Of a stretch of 64,000 bases of DNA, positions 48,864-60,212 are shown in pieces. This DNA comes from Pyricularia pennisetigena (lineage: Eukaryota > Ascomycota > Sordariomycetes > Magnaporthales > Pyriculariaceae). Both the position numbers and the translations under genes were made by a program. Where the stretch lies: assembly GCF_004337985.1 (NCBI RefSeq), contig NC_043741.1, positions 4,688,140-4,752,139 on the forward strand, given 5' to 3'. The notes under the pieces are model-generated. The model did not search any database and was not told the DNA's origin. It worked only from the letters and a program-made list of their open reading frames with translations. Each line of letters opens with the position of its first letter. Positions within the stretch are counted from its first letter, which is position 1.

Positions 48864-50948
48864 ATGGCGCAACCACAGCATCAGATCCAGCTCCCACCGG
48901 CGCCGCAACGGCCATTCTCTCCCGCTCAACTCTCACCATCCACGATACCCCATGCCCATAACCAGGCGCCGTACCCATCGGGCAATCCTCCTAATAAGAA
49001 ACAGAGAATGTCTCCGGCACCACCCCAAAGTCAGCCAGGCTCTCCATACGTACCGTCACCCGTATACGCACCGAGCCCCGCCGCATCGGCAACGCCTCCT
49101 CCCCAACTTAACGCGGCCTCGCCTCCGCCCATGAACCCCCAAATCGCTCTGCCTCAAGCCACCACGATGGCTCCTCCTCCCCAGGGTCTTACGATTCCGC
49201 CACAACCGACACCTTACGTTAATGGGAACTCGCAAAACAGCCCTGGTATCAGACCCGCCCAACAACCCATGGGCCTTACAATGCCTGGCCTTACCATGCC
49301 ATCGCGGCAGCCAGGCACACCTTCGGTGTCATCGCCAGCTCCACTCATACCAACCACAACTACAACCCCTCTGACTCCGGCACCGGTCAGCTCCCCATAT
49401 GCTACAGCGACGCTGGCTCCCATGCCAAGCCATCCCGCTACTCCAGGAGGCACTATGGGCCCGCCATCCAAGCCTGCCGACCGTCCGCAGAAAGAGGTCG
49501 AGTATGATGTAAACGACTCCCTCAATGGCACAGGAATCGACTTGAAGGAGATGGAACAGGACCTGGTTCAGTTTTACGCTGGTAGCACGCGTCCCGAAGC
49601 CAGGACAGGATTTCCCGCGAATGCACCTGGAAGCAGCGCAAGCATGTATGGTGCTGGGCTAGCGAACCAGCCGGCTCAGTTGGTGGGAATTACCGACCAG
49701 GCACAGTTCGCCGCCGAGCTTGCCAAGAGCGTGTGGAGCGAGGCAGCTGCAAAGCTGGCTACCGTGAGGAGCCAGGAGGTCAAGAATCCGTTCAGCAACA
49801 TCGCTGTGATTCATTCAAAAGCATCCAAGATCGCCAAGGAGTATGGCATCGGCCTGGTTCTGGACCCCAAGACTAACGGTGGCATGGGAAAGATGAAGCT
49901 TGACACCGAGTTCGCAGAGCCTTCTGTCACCGTCACTCAGAAGGTCGTTGATAATGAAGTGGTGGTGAATACCTCCAAATCTTTTCTTCCCGCAGATTCG
50001 TTTCTTGCAGAGCAAATAGGCCTACTCTCCATTGCTACAAAGCATCGGATTCGGCAACTGCTTGAGGATGCGGACAGAGTCGCACGCACACGACAACAGA
50101 CATCACACGGTATAGTACCATCAGATTGGATGGACGCGAGTGCACCGATCACTACGGTCGATGCTAGTCTCGCAGAGCAAGCAAATACTGTGAACGGAGA
50201 CGGGAATGCGGCTAGTCCCCGCCCCAATCCGCTTAAGCGTAAGCTTTTACGTCGATCAACCTTGACGGTTTTGCATGGCGACTAACAATCAATGTCTTTA
50301 GGTCCTCTGGGTGCTGGGGTATCGCAAGCGTCTGCGAGCTTGGGACTCAGTGCGGTCATGCGTGAGCAAAGCAAGAACGAGCGTAATGCCGAAGAAGCCA
50401 GACTTCTCAAGCGCCAGAAGCGTGCCGAGGAGGAAGACCGCAAAAAGAAAGGTGGCGACTCAGCCAACCCATCACGTGCAGGCTCAGTTGCACCAGGCAC
50501 CCCAGGGGCATCGTCAATCGCACCAGAAACGCCAAAGCTCACCAAGAAGGAGGAGAGAGCTAGGGCGGCGCAGAACAAGACGATGGACTGGATGAACACA
50601 GCCTCTGCAAACTCGACGACATCCCATTTCTTGGGTCAGCTCTCTAGAAAGAAGAAGGGCAAAAAGTACGACTGGTTGACGTCGGGAGGTAGTGGCGCCT
50701 CAACACCGTCGCGTGCAGGGCCTGGCACTCCTGCTGCGGGCGCCGGTGCTGCTCCCAGCCGCAAGGCTCCGGAGTCGATAGCACTCACGGTTGATGGAAG
50801 ATACAGACTAGGCTCTTTGCGCGAAAATAGCGACAAGGGCAAGAATATCCAGCTGAGGGATTGGATCACAGTCCTGGAATCAGACCGACTAGAGATCAAG
50901 GCATTGCAAACCGCCTATGACAAACTAGATGCGTCGGCTGCAACGTAA
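48864..50948 (+). CDS. TAF4: Transcription initiation factor TFIID subunit 4 (TAF4)
   Basis: Two exons, 48864..50238 and 50302..50948, encode 673 residues. The 63-nt intron has donor GTAAGC, branch GACTAACA and acceptor TTTAG. The first 200 residues are Pro/Ser/Gln/Thr-rich. The conserved TAF4 part follows: a segment DVNDSLNGTGIDLKEMEQDL, then a histone-fold-like region with FLAEQIGLLSIATKHRIRQL and LLEDADRVARTRQQT. A charged coiled segment ARLLKRQKRAEEEDRKKK follows the splice, and the C-terminal TAF4 block ends RDWITVLESDRLEIKALQ. TAF4 pairs with TAF12 through the histone fold and helps assemble TFIID at RNA polymerase II promoters. The ATG at 48864 (ACCATGGCG) was preferred over upstream in-frame codons. 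Confidence 0.9.
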
Positions 50949-51716
50949 GGGGCTTCAGCCCTTGGCCCTTTTTATGTCTCTTGTTTTCCTGGCAAGATGC
51001 CGTTGGGGTCTTGGTGGGATATAATCCGCGAGAGAACGGATTGATGGACGCGGACTTCCCATTATCACAGGTGGCAATGTTTCCATAACTACTCCCGTGC
51101 TGTATTCAGAAAATCTCACAAATCATTGCCAAATCATACCGTGCAAGCTCGAGCATGGCGTCCGATACAAGGTTGGTTCAGGAGGGTGCTTTTATCAGCA
51201 TTGATCGACTTATTAAAAGGATGGGAATGGGAAGGTTTTGGTCATATCATTTCCCCTGCGTTTTGGAAGAAATTCCTAGCATGGCCTGCAGACGGTCATT
51301 TTCCTCTGTTGTTCTTTAGTCTTGGTATTATCTTCCCTACTCTCTGCTATGCTCGCTTGTGTAGCGTTGCTTGTTTAGTTGCAGTAGCGGTTTACCCATG
51401 CAGTCTGCCTGTCATCTGGTTCAGGTTTATTAGCGGGCCACGTTGTCAGCCGGGGGTTTTATTCATAATACCAAGCTTCAGAGGTAGAACTTGCACTACC
51501 TAATGAAATGACGGATTTATACTCTTTAAATGTTCTGTGACATACTACTGTCCTTGTGACAATTGCTTGTGATAGCAAGCTCTAGTCACGTTGCGGGAGA
51601 TATGATTGGGTTTCCATTTGAGGCCTGCCTTGTCAAGCTTGACGTTGGCTCCCCTAGTCTACGTCGAAGTCAAATATATTCGTTTCCCATCATTTAGCAA
51701 GATTCTGCCAACTAGC
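50949..51716. other. Convergent intergenic region (TAF4 / EFM3)
   Basis: About 0.8 kb shared by the two 3' UTRs. The open frame at 51126-51503 is Leu/Phe/Pro-rich without family sequence and is taken as chance. Confidence 0.55.
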
Positions 51717-52954
51717 TCATTGCAATGATATTTGTATAATACGAAGTGGCACAGCAGTCAGGTAAAAAAGGCCCTTTTGTTCGGTGTAAGGCGTCATGGT
51801 GAAGGGTAAATCCCGAATAGTAAGTTTGTTGGCCTCTGCATTTATATAGGCGTTGCATATATACTTTTTGTCAGCAGGCCAACCATGCCGTAGTGCTTCG
51901 AGAACTTTACGAAATTAGACTTACCACAGTCCCGGAGGAACTTGCCCGTGACTTGGGGAAACCGCATTGCCCAGGAAATAATAACCTTTAACTCTGGCTC
52001 CAATACAAGCAGTGACTTGAGCGTCTTGGCAAGGGCCGAGGCAGACTCTTCGTTGTAGATCTAGAGATCATGGAATCTCAGGTGTAAGTTCAGGTTTCTC
52101 CATTCAGTATTAGAATCAGTGAATTCTAGCTCAACACATACCAGATCTGCGCCGAGAACAACGTCGAGGCTTTTGCATTGCTTGGATAACCTATCATGAA
52201 GCCACGATCCTCCGAGATCCTCTCCCCACCGAAGTCTCTCAACTTCCACGCGGCCCTGGCCTTCTTTTTCACCACCAAACCCGCCTATATCAACGTTTCT
52301 ACGCGCCTCCTCGATGACACGCTCGTCGCCATCCGTAGCGATGACGCTCTTAGCTCCGAAATACTTGGCACAGAGGATCGACAGCAAGCCCGCGCCGGCA
52401 CCTAGCTCCAGGACCGAGCGTCCCCTCACGGTGCTTCCTTGCTCCGCAACGAGATAGTGCGCCAGGTGCAGGGCGCCGTCCCAGGTGCGGTGGCCGGTGA
52501 AGCGCGATCCGGCGACAAGCCGCCTGGTCTCGACGAGCGTGACGATGTCTGGGTTCACGGCGGAGGATGAGCCCAGCGGGAACGGGGGCACGGTATAGGT
52601 GACGTACATGTCTTCGGGGTCGTCAGGGCTGCGTGGAGCGGGGTCCTCTTGGAGCTTCTTGACGGCATCTACCATTGCGACAATGGAAGGAAGTGCGCCG
52701 TCCTCTTTTGGATCGTTTGTGATGACGTGACCAGCCCGCCCGAGCCTCTCCAGCAGCTTTTTGAAGAAGTTCAGGCGGTACAGGGCAATAGGGAGCTTGG
52801 CCATTGCTCTCTTCTCATAGCAGAGGTTCTTCCAAGTCCAGTAGCTTGTGTCTGGGTGGGCAAGTAGCTTCTGCGGCGGCCATCTAAGGCAGTCGACGTC
52901 GAGGCATTGGAAGAATTGCGCTCTGAGGATGAGCAGTGATTCTTCCCTATCCAT
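51717..52954 (-). CDS. EFM3: Class I methyltransferase, EFM3/FAM86 type (elongation factor 2 lysine methyltransferase)
   Basis: Three exons on the minus strand, 52954..52142, 52060..51925 and 51835..51717, encode 355 residues. Introns are 81 nt (donor GTATGT) and 89 nt (donor GTAAGT). The N-terminal helical part (residues 1-75) is FAM86-like. The sequence SRFTGHRTWDGALHLAHYL precedes the SAM-binding loop VLELGAGAGLLSIL (181-194) and VIATDGD (204-210). The post-motif is VVLGADLIYNEESASALA, whose DLIY is formed across intron 1. The tail after intron 2 ends GLFYLTAVPLRIIQISLQ, giving the usual FAM86 C-terminus. Yeast Efm3 and human EEF2KMT trimethylate a lysine of eEF2 in the cytoplasm. Yeast Efm3 is of similar size (about 340 residues). 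The gene is divergent from UBC12. Confidence 0.85.
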
Positions 52955-53677
52955 ATCGTTAATTTCTTCGGGTACTTTACACTTGCGTGTGGTAGTTGGT
53001 GTAGCCAAAATTTCACCCGAACATATCAAACATTTGACAATCAACAACAAACGGCTTTTATCGGGTGAAAAAAAAAAAAAAAAAAAACACTGAATTTGCC
53101 AGGAATTATGTGCCGACAATACAGTGGCTGTTCAGACTGACTTAAGTCCTATGACCTCCTCGAGGTATCAAAGTAAGCAAAACAACAGCAACATGATTTA
53201 TTAGGCAACATCCAATGTAATGATGGCTATTGGGCACCAGCCCCAGATCATGAATGTGATATTCGGTCGGTAGCTGCTCCGGGTGAAGTTGAGGCCTTCG
53301 GGCCCCACTTTTCCATGAATGATGCATTAGACGCCTGCCGCCCCGGACTTGGCCGGGCTCTGCACGTCGAACGAACGCCAGTCGCCAATCTGGGATGTGC
53401 CCCGCGATTCGAAATGTTGCCTCACTTGAACCCGCGACAAGCAAACATCTGCACCTGCCATCCGACTCCCAACTTCTGACACCTTCTGTGGCTTGACCTT
53501 GTCGGTCACCCCTTTTTCCTCGTGTGTCTTGTTTTTGTTTATTTGCAATTTATTCTTGACAGAGCATACGGTCTTCGCTGCGGTCACCTAATTTCCGTGC
53601 ACCCCGTTTCCTGGTTATTCCTGCCTACCGCCGCTGTAACGATTTTTTTGGTGGTATCCTCAGTCAGCCTCGCCACG
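52955..53677. promoter_or_regulatory. Divergent promoter region between EFM3 and UBC12
   Basis: 723 bp between opposite starts, with an A20 run at 53068-53087 about 115 nt upstream of the EFM3 start. A T-rich stretch lies shortly before the UBC12 start. No gene recognised. Confidence 0.5.
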
Positions 53678-54573
53678 ATGTTGAAAATATGGTCTATGGT
53701 GCGTCATGGTTCGTCCTCCGCAGTTGAGCATCACGAGGAACGATTTACTAATGTCTTCAACTCGTGCAGAAAAAAGAGCAGCAAAAGGCTGAGACAGCCG
53801 AGGGAGCCTCGGGGGGCAAGAAAAAGAAGGTCACAGCTGCACAACTCCGTGTGCAAAAAGGTATGTTTGGAACGAACCTTGGACGCATGTGGAATTCATG
53901 AGGCTGCCACGAAGCCTGTGACTTGGAATCGAGCGGTGCTGACAATTATCATGTTCTTGTGGTCACGCAGATCTATCAGAGCTTTACCTTGGAACCACGA
54001 TGAAGACCGAGTTTCCAGACCCCGACGACATCCTTAACTTTAGACTTATCATCGAGCCTGACGAAGGCATGTATCGCGGCGGACGTTTCACTTTCGACTT
54101 CAAGATCAACCAAAACTTCCCACACGAGCCGCCAAAGGTCTTATGTGAACAGAAGATCTACCACCCCAACATCGATCTCGAGGGCAAGGTCTGCCTGAAC
54201 ATTCTGCGTGAGGATTGGAAGCCGGTCCTGAATCTCAACGCCGTTATTGTCGGTCTCCAGGTACGTCTGGATACAGATTTGAAGCCTGTCATGTTATGTT
54301 TCATTCATGATATAACATACATGAAAGCCTAGCTCTGTCTGCGAGCGGTGGCTTAATATGCATAGTGGAAGAGCAAGTAGACACGGAAATGCTGACCAGC
54401 CCGCTTCCACGACGTCTTAGTTTCTATTCCTTGAGCCCAACGCCTCGGACCCGCTGAACAAGGATGCGGCTGAAGACCTCAGAAGCAATCGGGAGGGCTT
54501 CAAACGGAACGTTCGGACCTCGATGGGCGGAGGGGCAGTCAAGGGGATTTCTTTCGATCGCGTTCTGAAATAG
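53678..54573 (+). CDS. UBC12: NEDD8-conjugating E2 enzyme Ubc12
   Basis: Four exons, 53678..53698 (21 nt), 53770..53860, 53971..54260 and 54421..54573, encode 184 residues, the normal length. Introns are 71, 110 and 160 nt. The N-terminus MLKIWSM matches the short Ubc12 tail that docks on the NEDD8 E1 and on Dcn1. A Lys-rich linker ([17 protein letters not shown]) follows. The UBC fold carries [19 protein letters not shown] and the catalytic Cys112 in [17 protein letters not shown]. The C-terminus is [11 protein letters not shown]. Ubc12 transfers NEDD8/Rub1 to cullins and so activates SCF-type ubiquitin ligases. The first donor (GTGCGT) is weaker than the others but is required by frame and family sequence. 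Confidence 0.94.
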
Positions 54574-55555
54574 AGACGGGTGGAAGGAAGCCAAGCTCTG
54601 CCTCAAAGTGAATATGATACCCTCCTGCCAAGACTCAAGAGCCACAATCTGTGCCACGGGAACGAGCAATTCCATCGCGACCGCGAAACGTACGCGTCGT
54701 CGTCGTCGCCGTCGTCCCAGCAGTGCCTATGGGTGAGTCATCTGGATGCCGTGAAAATTCAAGATAGTAGACTCCAGGAAGTCATCTTAGCGCCTAGAAG
54801 GCGAACATGGTTGAATGCGAGAACAAGCCGGGGAGACGTATGGGATCTTGACGAGGGTTTTCTCGTTGGCGATTGGACTACCTAGAATTAGTTCTAACTA
54901 CGGAGTATCGGAACATAATATGGGTGGGGCAAGCAAGCAGTGTCGATTTTAGCGATTTCGGCGGTCTGTATTTTCAACATGGGAGGTTTCTGTTTTCTTC
55001 TGTCTCCTCTTCTAAGATCTACCTCATCTCCCCTATTAGTACATAAATCTTGAATGAAAACTTTCACGTCTAATGAGAGACAAGTTGAGATTCTTTTAGG
55101 CGTGACTGGTTGGTTTCAAAATCTTTACTCGAATGGCTGAGCAATGACTTTCATCATGTGGTGGTGGGTGGTTGGATAGGTATGATGGAATCTGGCCATA
55201 GCCTATCCGCGCGCTGTCGATAACGCTGACCCAAGAGGCTTCTCCGGTTTGCAGGTAGAGCTGGGGGGCACTTAGCAGATCAGAGCGGGGCATCTGGGTC
55301 TGGGGCTCCGTTATGCAGGCAGTCTCCACTGGAGCTACCCTGCTTTTCAAAACGGTCCGATATCGCTGACAGTGGAAAATTTTGTATCCACAATGCCTAA
55401 GTCGGAGCTGCTCCCTTGAGTTGAGTTTTGTTGAAGCTCCCTCCTAAAATCATCTTCGTTCGACTTTCCATTGTCGGTGAACACGGCTTCCCTTTCTCTC
55501 CATCTCCACTCAATCGTTTTCTTGGTTGCTTTTTCTGCCTCGTCACACAACAATC
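54574..55555. other. Intergenic region UBC12 3' / ILV5 promoter
   Basis: About 1 kb between two plus-strand genes. A GTC/GCC trinucleotide stretch lies at 54694-54717. A C/T-rich leader precedes the ILV5 start (55490-55555). No gene recognised. Confidence 0.55.
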
Positions 55556-57033
55556 ATGTCTGCTCGCGGTTTCTCAAAGGCTTTGAGGCCAATGGCCCGC
55601 CAACTGGCCACTCCGGCCGTTCAGAGGCGTACCTTCGTCGCTGCTTCTAGCATGGTGCGGGCCACCAGGAAAGCCGCCGTCGCTCCTGCTCAGCAGCAGA
55701 TCCGTGGTGTGAAGACCATGGACTTTGCCGGCCACAAGGAGCAGGTCTGGGGTGAGTTGAACAGCTCAATTGCTTCATTCCTGGCGCAAATTATTTCATA
55801 AACTGACAGGTTTTTTTTGTCTAATAATCTAGAGCGTGCCGACTGGCCCAAGGAGAAGCTGCTGGTGAGTCATGTCTTTTTTTTTTTTTTTTCTGCTGTT
55901 TTTTCTCGCTCTTTTCGGTGCCTCAGAATTCGCCAACGTCAAGCAGGCGTAATACTAACCACTTGAGCTACAGGAGTACTTCAAGGACGACACCCTTGCC
56001 CTCATCGGCTATGGCTCGCAGGGTCACGGTCAGGGTCTTAACCTCCGCGACAACGGCCTCAACGTCATCATCGGTGTGCGCAAGAACGGCAAGTCGTGGA
56101 AGGACGCCGTCCAGGACGGCTGGGTTCCCGGCAAGAACCTCTTCGAGGTCGACGAGGCCATCTCGCGCGGTACCGTCATCATGAACCTTCTGAGCGACGC
56201 TGCTCAGAGCGAGACGTGGCCTGCTCTCAAGCCCCAGATCACCAAGGGCAAGGTAAGTGGTTGCTCAAAAGCGACACTTTATTTAATTATTCCGCTTTGT
56301 GATCAGAACAAACAGAGCCTAACAAGTCTATATCTAGACTCTGTACTTCTCGCACGGTTTCTCTCCCGTCTTCAAGGACCTCACCAAGGTTGAGGTTCCC
56401 ACCGACGTCGATGTCATCCTCTGCGCCCCCAAGGGCTCCGGCCGCACTGTCCGCTCGCTCTTCCGCGAGGGTCGTGGCATCAACTCATCCTTCGCCGTCT
56501 ACCAGGACGTGACTGGCAAGGCTGAGGAGAAGGCCATCGCTCTGGGTGTTGCCATCGGCAGTGGTTACCTCTACAAGACCACCTTCGAGAAGGAGGTCTA
56601 CTCTGACCTGTACGGTGAGCGTGGTTGCCTGATGGGTGGTATCCACGGTATGTTCCTTGCCCAGTACGAGGTTCTCCGTGAGCGCGGCCACAGCCCCTCG
56701 GAGGCTTTCAACGAGACGGTCGAGGAGGCCACCCAGTCGCTCTACCCCCTGATCGGTGCGAACGGCATGGACTGGATGTACGAGGCCTGCTCGACCACTG
56801 CCCGTCGCGGTGCCATTGACTGGAGCCCCCGCTTCAAGGATGCCCTGAAGCCTGTCTTCAACCAGCTCTACGACTCGGTCAAGGACGGTTCCGAGACGAA
56901 GCGCTCGCTCGAATACAACAGCCAGCCTGACTACCGCGAGAAGTACGAGGCCGAGATGGAGGAGATCCGCAATCTGGAGATCTGGAGGGCGGGTAAGGCC
57001 GTGCGCAGCCTCCGTCCCGAGAATCAGAAGTAA
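55556..57033 (+). CDS. ILV5: Ketol-acid reductoisomerase, mitochondrial (acetohydroxyacid isomeroreductase)
   Basis: Four exons, 55556..55751, 55833..55864 (32 nt), 55974..56252 and 56338..57033, encode 400 residues, typical for fungi. Introns are 81, 109 and 85 nt; the second has a T16 run and a TACTAACC branch. Residues 1-50 are rich in Arg, Ala and Ser without acids and form a mitochondrial transit peptide. The NADPH-binding loop is IGYGSQGHGQGLNLRDNG (87-104). The KARI knotted domain holds FREGRGINSSFAVYQD and a Mg-binding region with KEVYSDLYGERGCLMGG and EAFNETVEEATQSLYP. The enzyme converts 2-acetolactate or 2-aceto-2-hydroxybutyrate into the dihydroxy acids of valine, leucine and isoleucine synthesis in the matrix. 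Codons are strongly C-ending (GTC, CTC, AAG), as expected for a highly expressed gene. Confidence 0.97.
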
Positions 57034-57321
57034 ACTGTATATTTTTTCCCCCTCCCAAATTCCGGTCAAATTCCAGCAGATCTCTACAGACTGTTGATGG
57101 GGTGGTCAATGTGTTGAAAAAGAAAATAATCTGGAGTCATCGCTACATTTTTTTTGGAATATCGCGGGGTTTTGTGTCCAACAAGCTTGCGGTACTTCGA
57201 TCGGGTTTGCTTTTAATGTTTATCAGATTTCATCTTTGTCTGGGATTACATCAGTCTACTATACCTCACCAGCTTAAATTGGTATCTCTTTTTTTTCCTC
57301 GTCTTTTTTTTACTTGTTCAT

Positions 57322-58293
57322 TCATCTGTCCCCATGATTCTGTGCCTCTATCGTTCGGTTTTCTTCATGACGCCTCTGCAGTTGTTGGTCGAGCTCAACA
57401 AAACCTCCCTGTTGGTCATCGCCAAGGGGGATCCAAACGTCAACCCATCGCCGGGCATCCTCGTAGCGGTCTTCTGATCTGATCCATTCCTCCTCGCCCA
57501 CGCGCTCAATGTATACGGTGCGCAGGCCGCAGGCTTTTGCCCCCTTGAGGTCGCCCAAGTGGGCAGCCACCATGGCAACCTCATCCGGGCGCAGACCCAA
57601 GCCCTCAACCGCTCCCAAGTAAGTCCTCGGATTGGGCTTGTAGGCGCCAAAGTCCTCGGCCGAGAAGAGACGGTCGAAGCCCAGGCCGTCGCGGTAAGTG
57701 TTTAGGTCCTGCAGCAGGGCCTGGTTGCCGTTAGACAGGGCGGCCGTGACCAGACCCCGGCTCGCCAGCTGCGAGAGTCCTCGGGGGCTGTCGGGCCAGG
57801 GCTCCAGCCTGTGCCAGGCGCGACTCAGCTCCAGCACCTCGTCGTCGGTGAACAAGCTGGCCAGTTTGCGCTCCTCGAGCAGGCGCTCGAGGCTCTCGCG
57901 GTGGTGCGTGTCGATGTCCTTCCACGGCGTAATGCCGGGCTCGAAGCCGCGCGTGAAGCGGCCGTAGCTCCGCCTCCAGGCGGCGGCGAAGGCGCACGGC
58001 CAGTCCGGCAGCTGGTCCGGCGTCGGCAAGCTCGAGGGCGACGCCGATGCCGCGATAACGGCGATGCTGTCCCCTGCGCTGCCGGCCTGGAGGTGCCTGG
58101 CGCGCGCCTGGAGCTCCGCCGGTAGCTTGGCGAAACCTGCCGAGTTGATCTTGGCGTCGAGCGCTGACGTCAGGGCGGACTCGACCGAGCTTCGCCAGTT
58201 CACCGTCGTACCGAAGACGTCGAACGTCAATGCCTTGATGTTGTGCAGGGATGATGGGGTTGAGGCTCTAGGGAGGGCGTGGCCTTCGGACAT
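57322..58293 (-). CDS. HAD-superfamily hydrolase, haloacid dehalogenase type II-like
   Basis: Single exon, 323 residues. The nucleophile motif is LTFDVFGTTVNW with Asp25. Motif II is ALSNGN (Ser). Motif III has the Lys in FGAYKPNPRTY. The late motif VAAHLGDLKGAKACGLRTVYI has the Asp and the AH...D pattern of L-2-haloacid dehalogenases. A helical cap lies between motifs I and II, and an unusually long segment (about 45-105) rich in Ala and Ser makes the protein larger than bacterial enzymes of about 230 residues. Fungal relatives are usually annotated as haloacid dehalogenases but the true substrate is mostly unknown. It converges on ILV5 with only 288 bp between the two stop codons, and the two share no obvious pathway. 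Confidence 0.88.
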   Translation of the reverse strand: MSEGHALPRASTPSSLHNIKALTFDVFGTTVNWRSSVESALTSALDAKINSAGFAKLPAELQARARHLQAGSAGDSIAVIAASASPSSLPTPDQLPDWPCAFAAAWRRSYGRFTRGFEPGITPWKDIDTHHRESLERLLEERKLASLFTDDEVLELSRAWHRLEPWPDSPRGLSQLASRGLVTAALSNGNQALLQDLNTYRDGLGFDRLFSAEDFGAYKPNPRTYLGAVEGLGLRPDEVAMVAAHLGDLKGAKACGLRTVYIERVGEEEWIRSEDRYEDARRWVDVWIPLGDDQQGGFVELDQQLQRRHEENRTIEAQNHGDR

Positions 58294-59204
58294 CTTTGAG
58301 TATGTTTTTTTGCTTTCTCTTTTTTTTTCGCTGAGAAAGCTGTGGTTTCTGTATCGAGTGAATTGAAACAGATCAAGACTTACTTAACTGCTCACAGGAA
58401 AGGAAGGTGTATCTGCGGACATATGCCGAATCCGCAGCTCTGCTGAAAGCGGGGATGGTGTACGAGTCGGGGATGGTATGACGGTAAATCGGACGTTGCC
58501 AAGTAAAACTCTACGTTGTCCCTCATCGTAGAAAAATAGACAAAATGAAAGAAAAGAGAGAGAGATAAAAAGATACGATGGGTGGGGTTTTATTGAACGA
58601 AAATAGTCTAAATTACGTCTTGTGGATGGTTAGTTCCGTTTTCTTACTCAGCCTTACACAGCTGCTCTCCCTCGGTGTCCATTGAGCCGATAATATTAAC
58701 CTCCCTCATATACCGAGGCAGTATGGCAACTTACTTACAGCTCAATGGTCAGGTTTCGGAAAGAGTAGACTGGACTGGGTGAGGTAGATGATACTTTGGG
58801 CAAGTGATGACCAGACTGGGCGCACATTTGCATGCCAAGACATACACCTGCCCATGTCAAACAATTAAACAATTAATCAATCAAGCAAGTTGGAATCTAT
58901 CTGTACCTGCCATTATATGATTTGAGTCACGGCCAGCATGACTATAGTGTGCCTGAAATCTCAGCCGAGCACTAAGTTTGGCCGTGCCATTGGAAATATA
59001 AGCTTGAGCCTGGTGAGATAACGAAGATAGATATTCATAGACGGGTCTCAAGTGTCGACAGCCACCATCATCGCTCTGATACAGCCCTACGTAGGTTATC
59101 CATACACAATACACACCTACCTGGAGCCACTATCCAGCGTTCAAAGCAAACAAGCCACCCCAAAACCGCTTACAGAGTACGGGACAAACGAGCAGCTGCC
59201 CAGC
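58294..59204. other. Divergent intergenic region (HAD gene / interrupted gene)
   Basis: About 0.9 kb with T-rich and A-rich stretches close to the HAD start and an in-frame open stretch from 59052 that joins the next gene. That open stretch begins with GTG, not ATG, so it may be leader or an unseen exon. Confidence 0.5.
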
Positions 59205-60212
59205 ATGCTCTCTCCCGCATCCGAGGCGGTAAAGCCAAGTAAACGCGACAGTGTCGAGGAATCGCCTCGGAGACAGGACGTCGTCGCCGTTCAACGCACA
59301 ACGGAGGATGGTCCGAACGACGACATGTTGACTCGGCTGCACCAAGAAACAGACACTCGCGGACCATCGAAACCCTCGTCCCCTGGAGATGTTGCCGACA
59401 AGGTGCGGCCAGCCACCCCTCAGACCAACCCTTGTGGCAGAGATATGGACAGCCTGGGAAGCGGAGAGCTGGCAACCTTGGATTCAGGCACGTCAGAGGA
59501 AGCAGAAAGCTATGCCGATGCTCTAGCCATCAGCAGTGAACCCTCGCAGACGCCACCCCAAGCTGCTGCCGCCGCCGTCCAAGACAGGGAACGCGGCTGG
59601 ACCCTGCCGGGCCCGGGCCTCTCGGACCCGTTTGTGGAACCCGACAAGATGGCGGCGACCTTGGTCTAGGTGACGTCGCCCGACCGCCGGCGCGCGGCGA
59701 TCCCCATGCCAATTCGCGGCGATGCGGTGGATGATGACGCGACACAGTCTGCCGACTCGGCCGTCTTCGACGGGGCAGACAAAGATGGAAGCCCGAACGA
59801 GAGCGTGCACACGTTGCTGCACGCGTACGTGCTCAAGTCCCGCCACCAGGACCTCTGGCTAGCCGTGGCAAACTGCACGCCCCAGCGGCGCAAGCTGCTA
59901 GAGGATCTGTCCAGCACCCAAGAGGGATGCGGATCGCTAACCCTGTAAGACGCCCCCGCACACATGTCGTCTGTGGTTTTTTATTTTTATTCAAAATACA
60001 GGACTGACAAGTCGGCCGTGGCTTTGCAATCTAGCCTTCGATCGGAGCTTCTGGAAGCCGTCAGGGAGATCGATACTATACTAGCGGCGAGGACGCTCAT
60101 CTCCCTTTCCAGAAATGTCCAGCCAAAAGTTCCATCCCCTCTCAAGCAAGCAGGGCCTCTTCCACGCAGACTGCTGCCTAACTTTCCAGGGCAATACGTA
60201 CCGAGACGGTGA
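59205..60212 (+). pseudogene. Unrecognised gene interrupted by one in-frame TAG
   Basis: From ATG 59205 a frame rich in Ser, Pro, Glu and Asp runs to TAG at 59667-59669, then continues open in the same frame to 59944. A 57-nt intron (59945..60001, donor GTAAGA, acceptor TACAG) leads into a last exon 60002..60212. Without the TAG the product would have about 315 residues. The part after the TAG contains a folded-looking helical segment (SVHTLLHAYVLKSRHQDLWL, then VANCTPQRRKLLEDL). After the splice comes SSLRSELLEAVREIDTIL, and the protein ends in a basic tail QYVPRR. The TAG is followed by G and looks like a splice acceptor (TCTAG|G). An in-frame intron starting at GTAAAG 59229 is formally possible but would remove a 146-codon open stretch. 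Alternatives are a true nonsense allele, a second gene starting at ATG 59707, or a sequence error. Family not recognised. Confidence 0.45.

Noticed and set aside
51126..51503. 125-codon hydrophobic frame downstream of TAF4
   Set aside because: Located in the convergent 3' UTR region, with no conservation signal and no splice structure.
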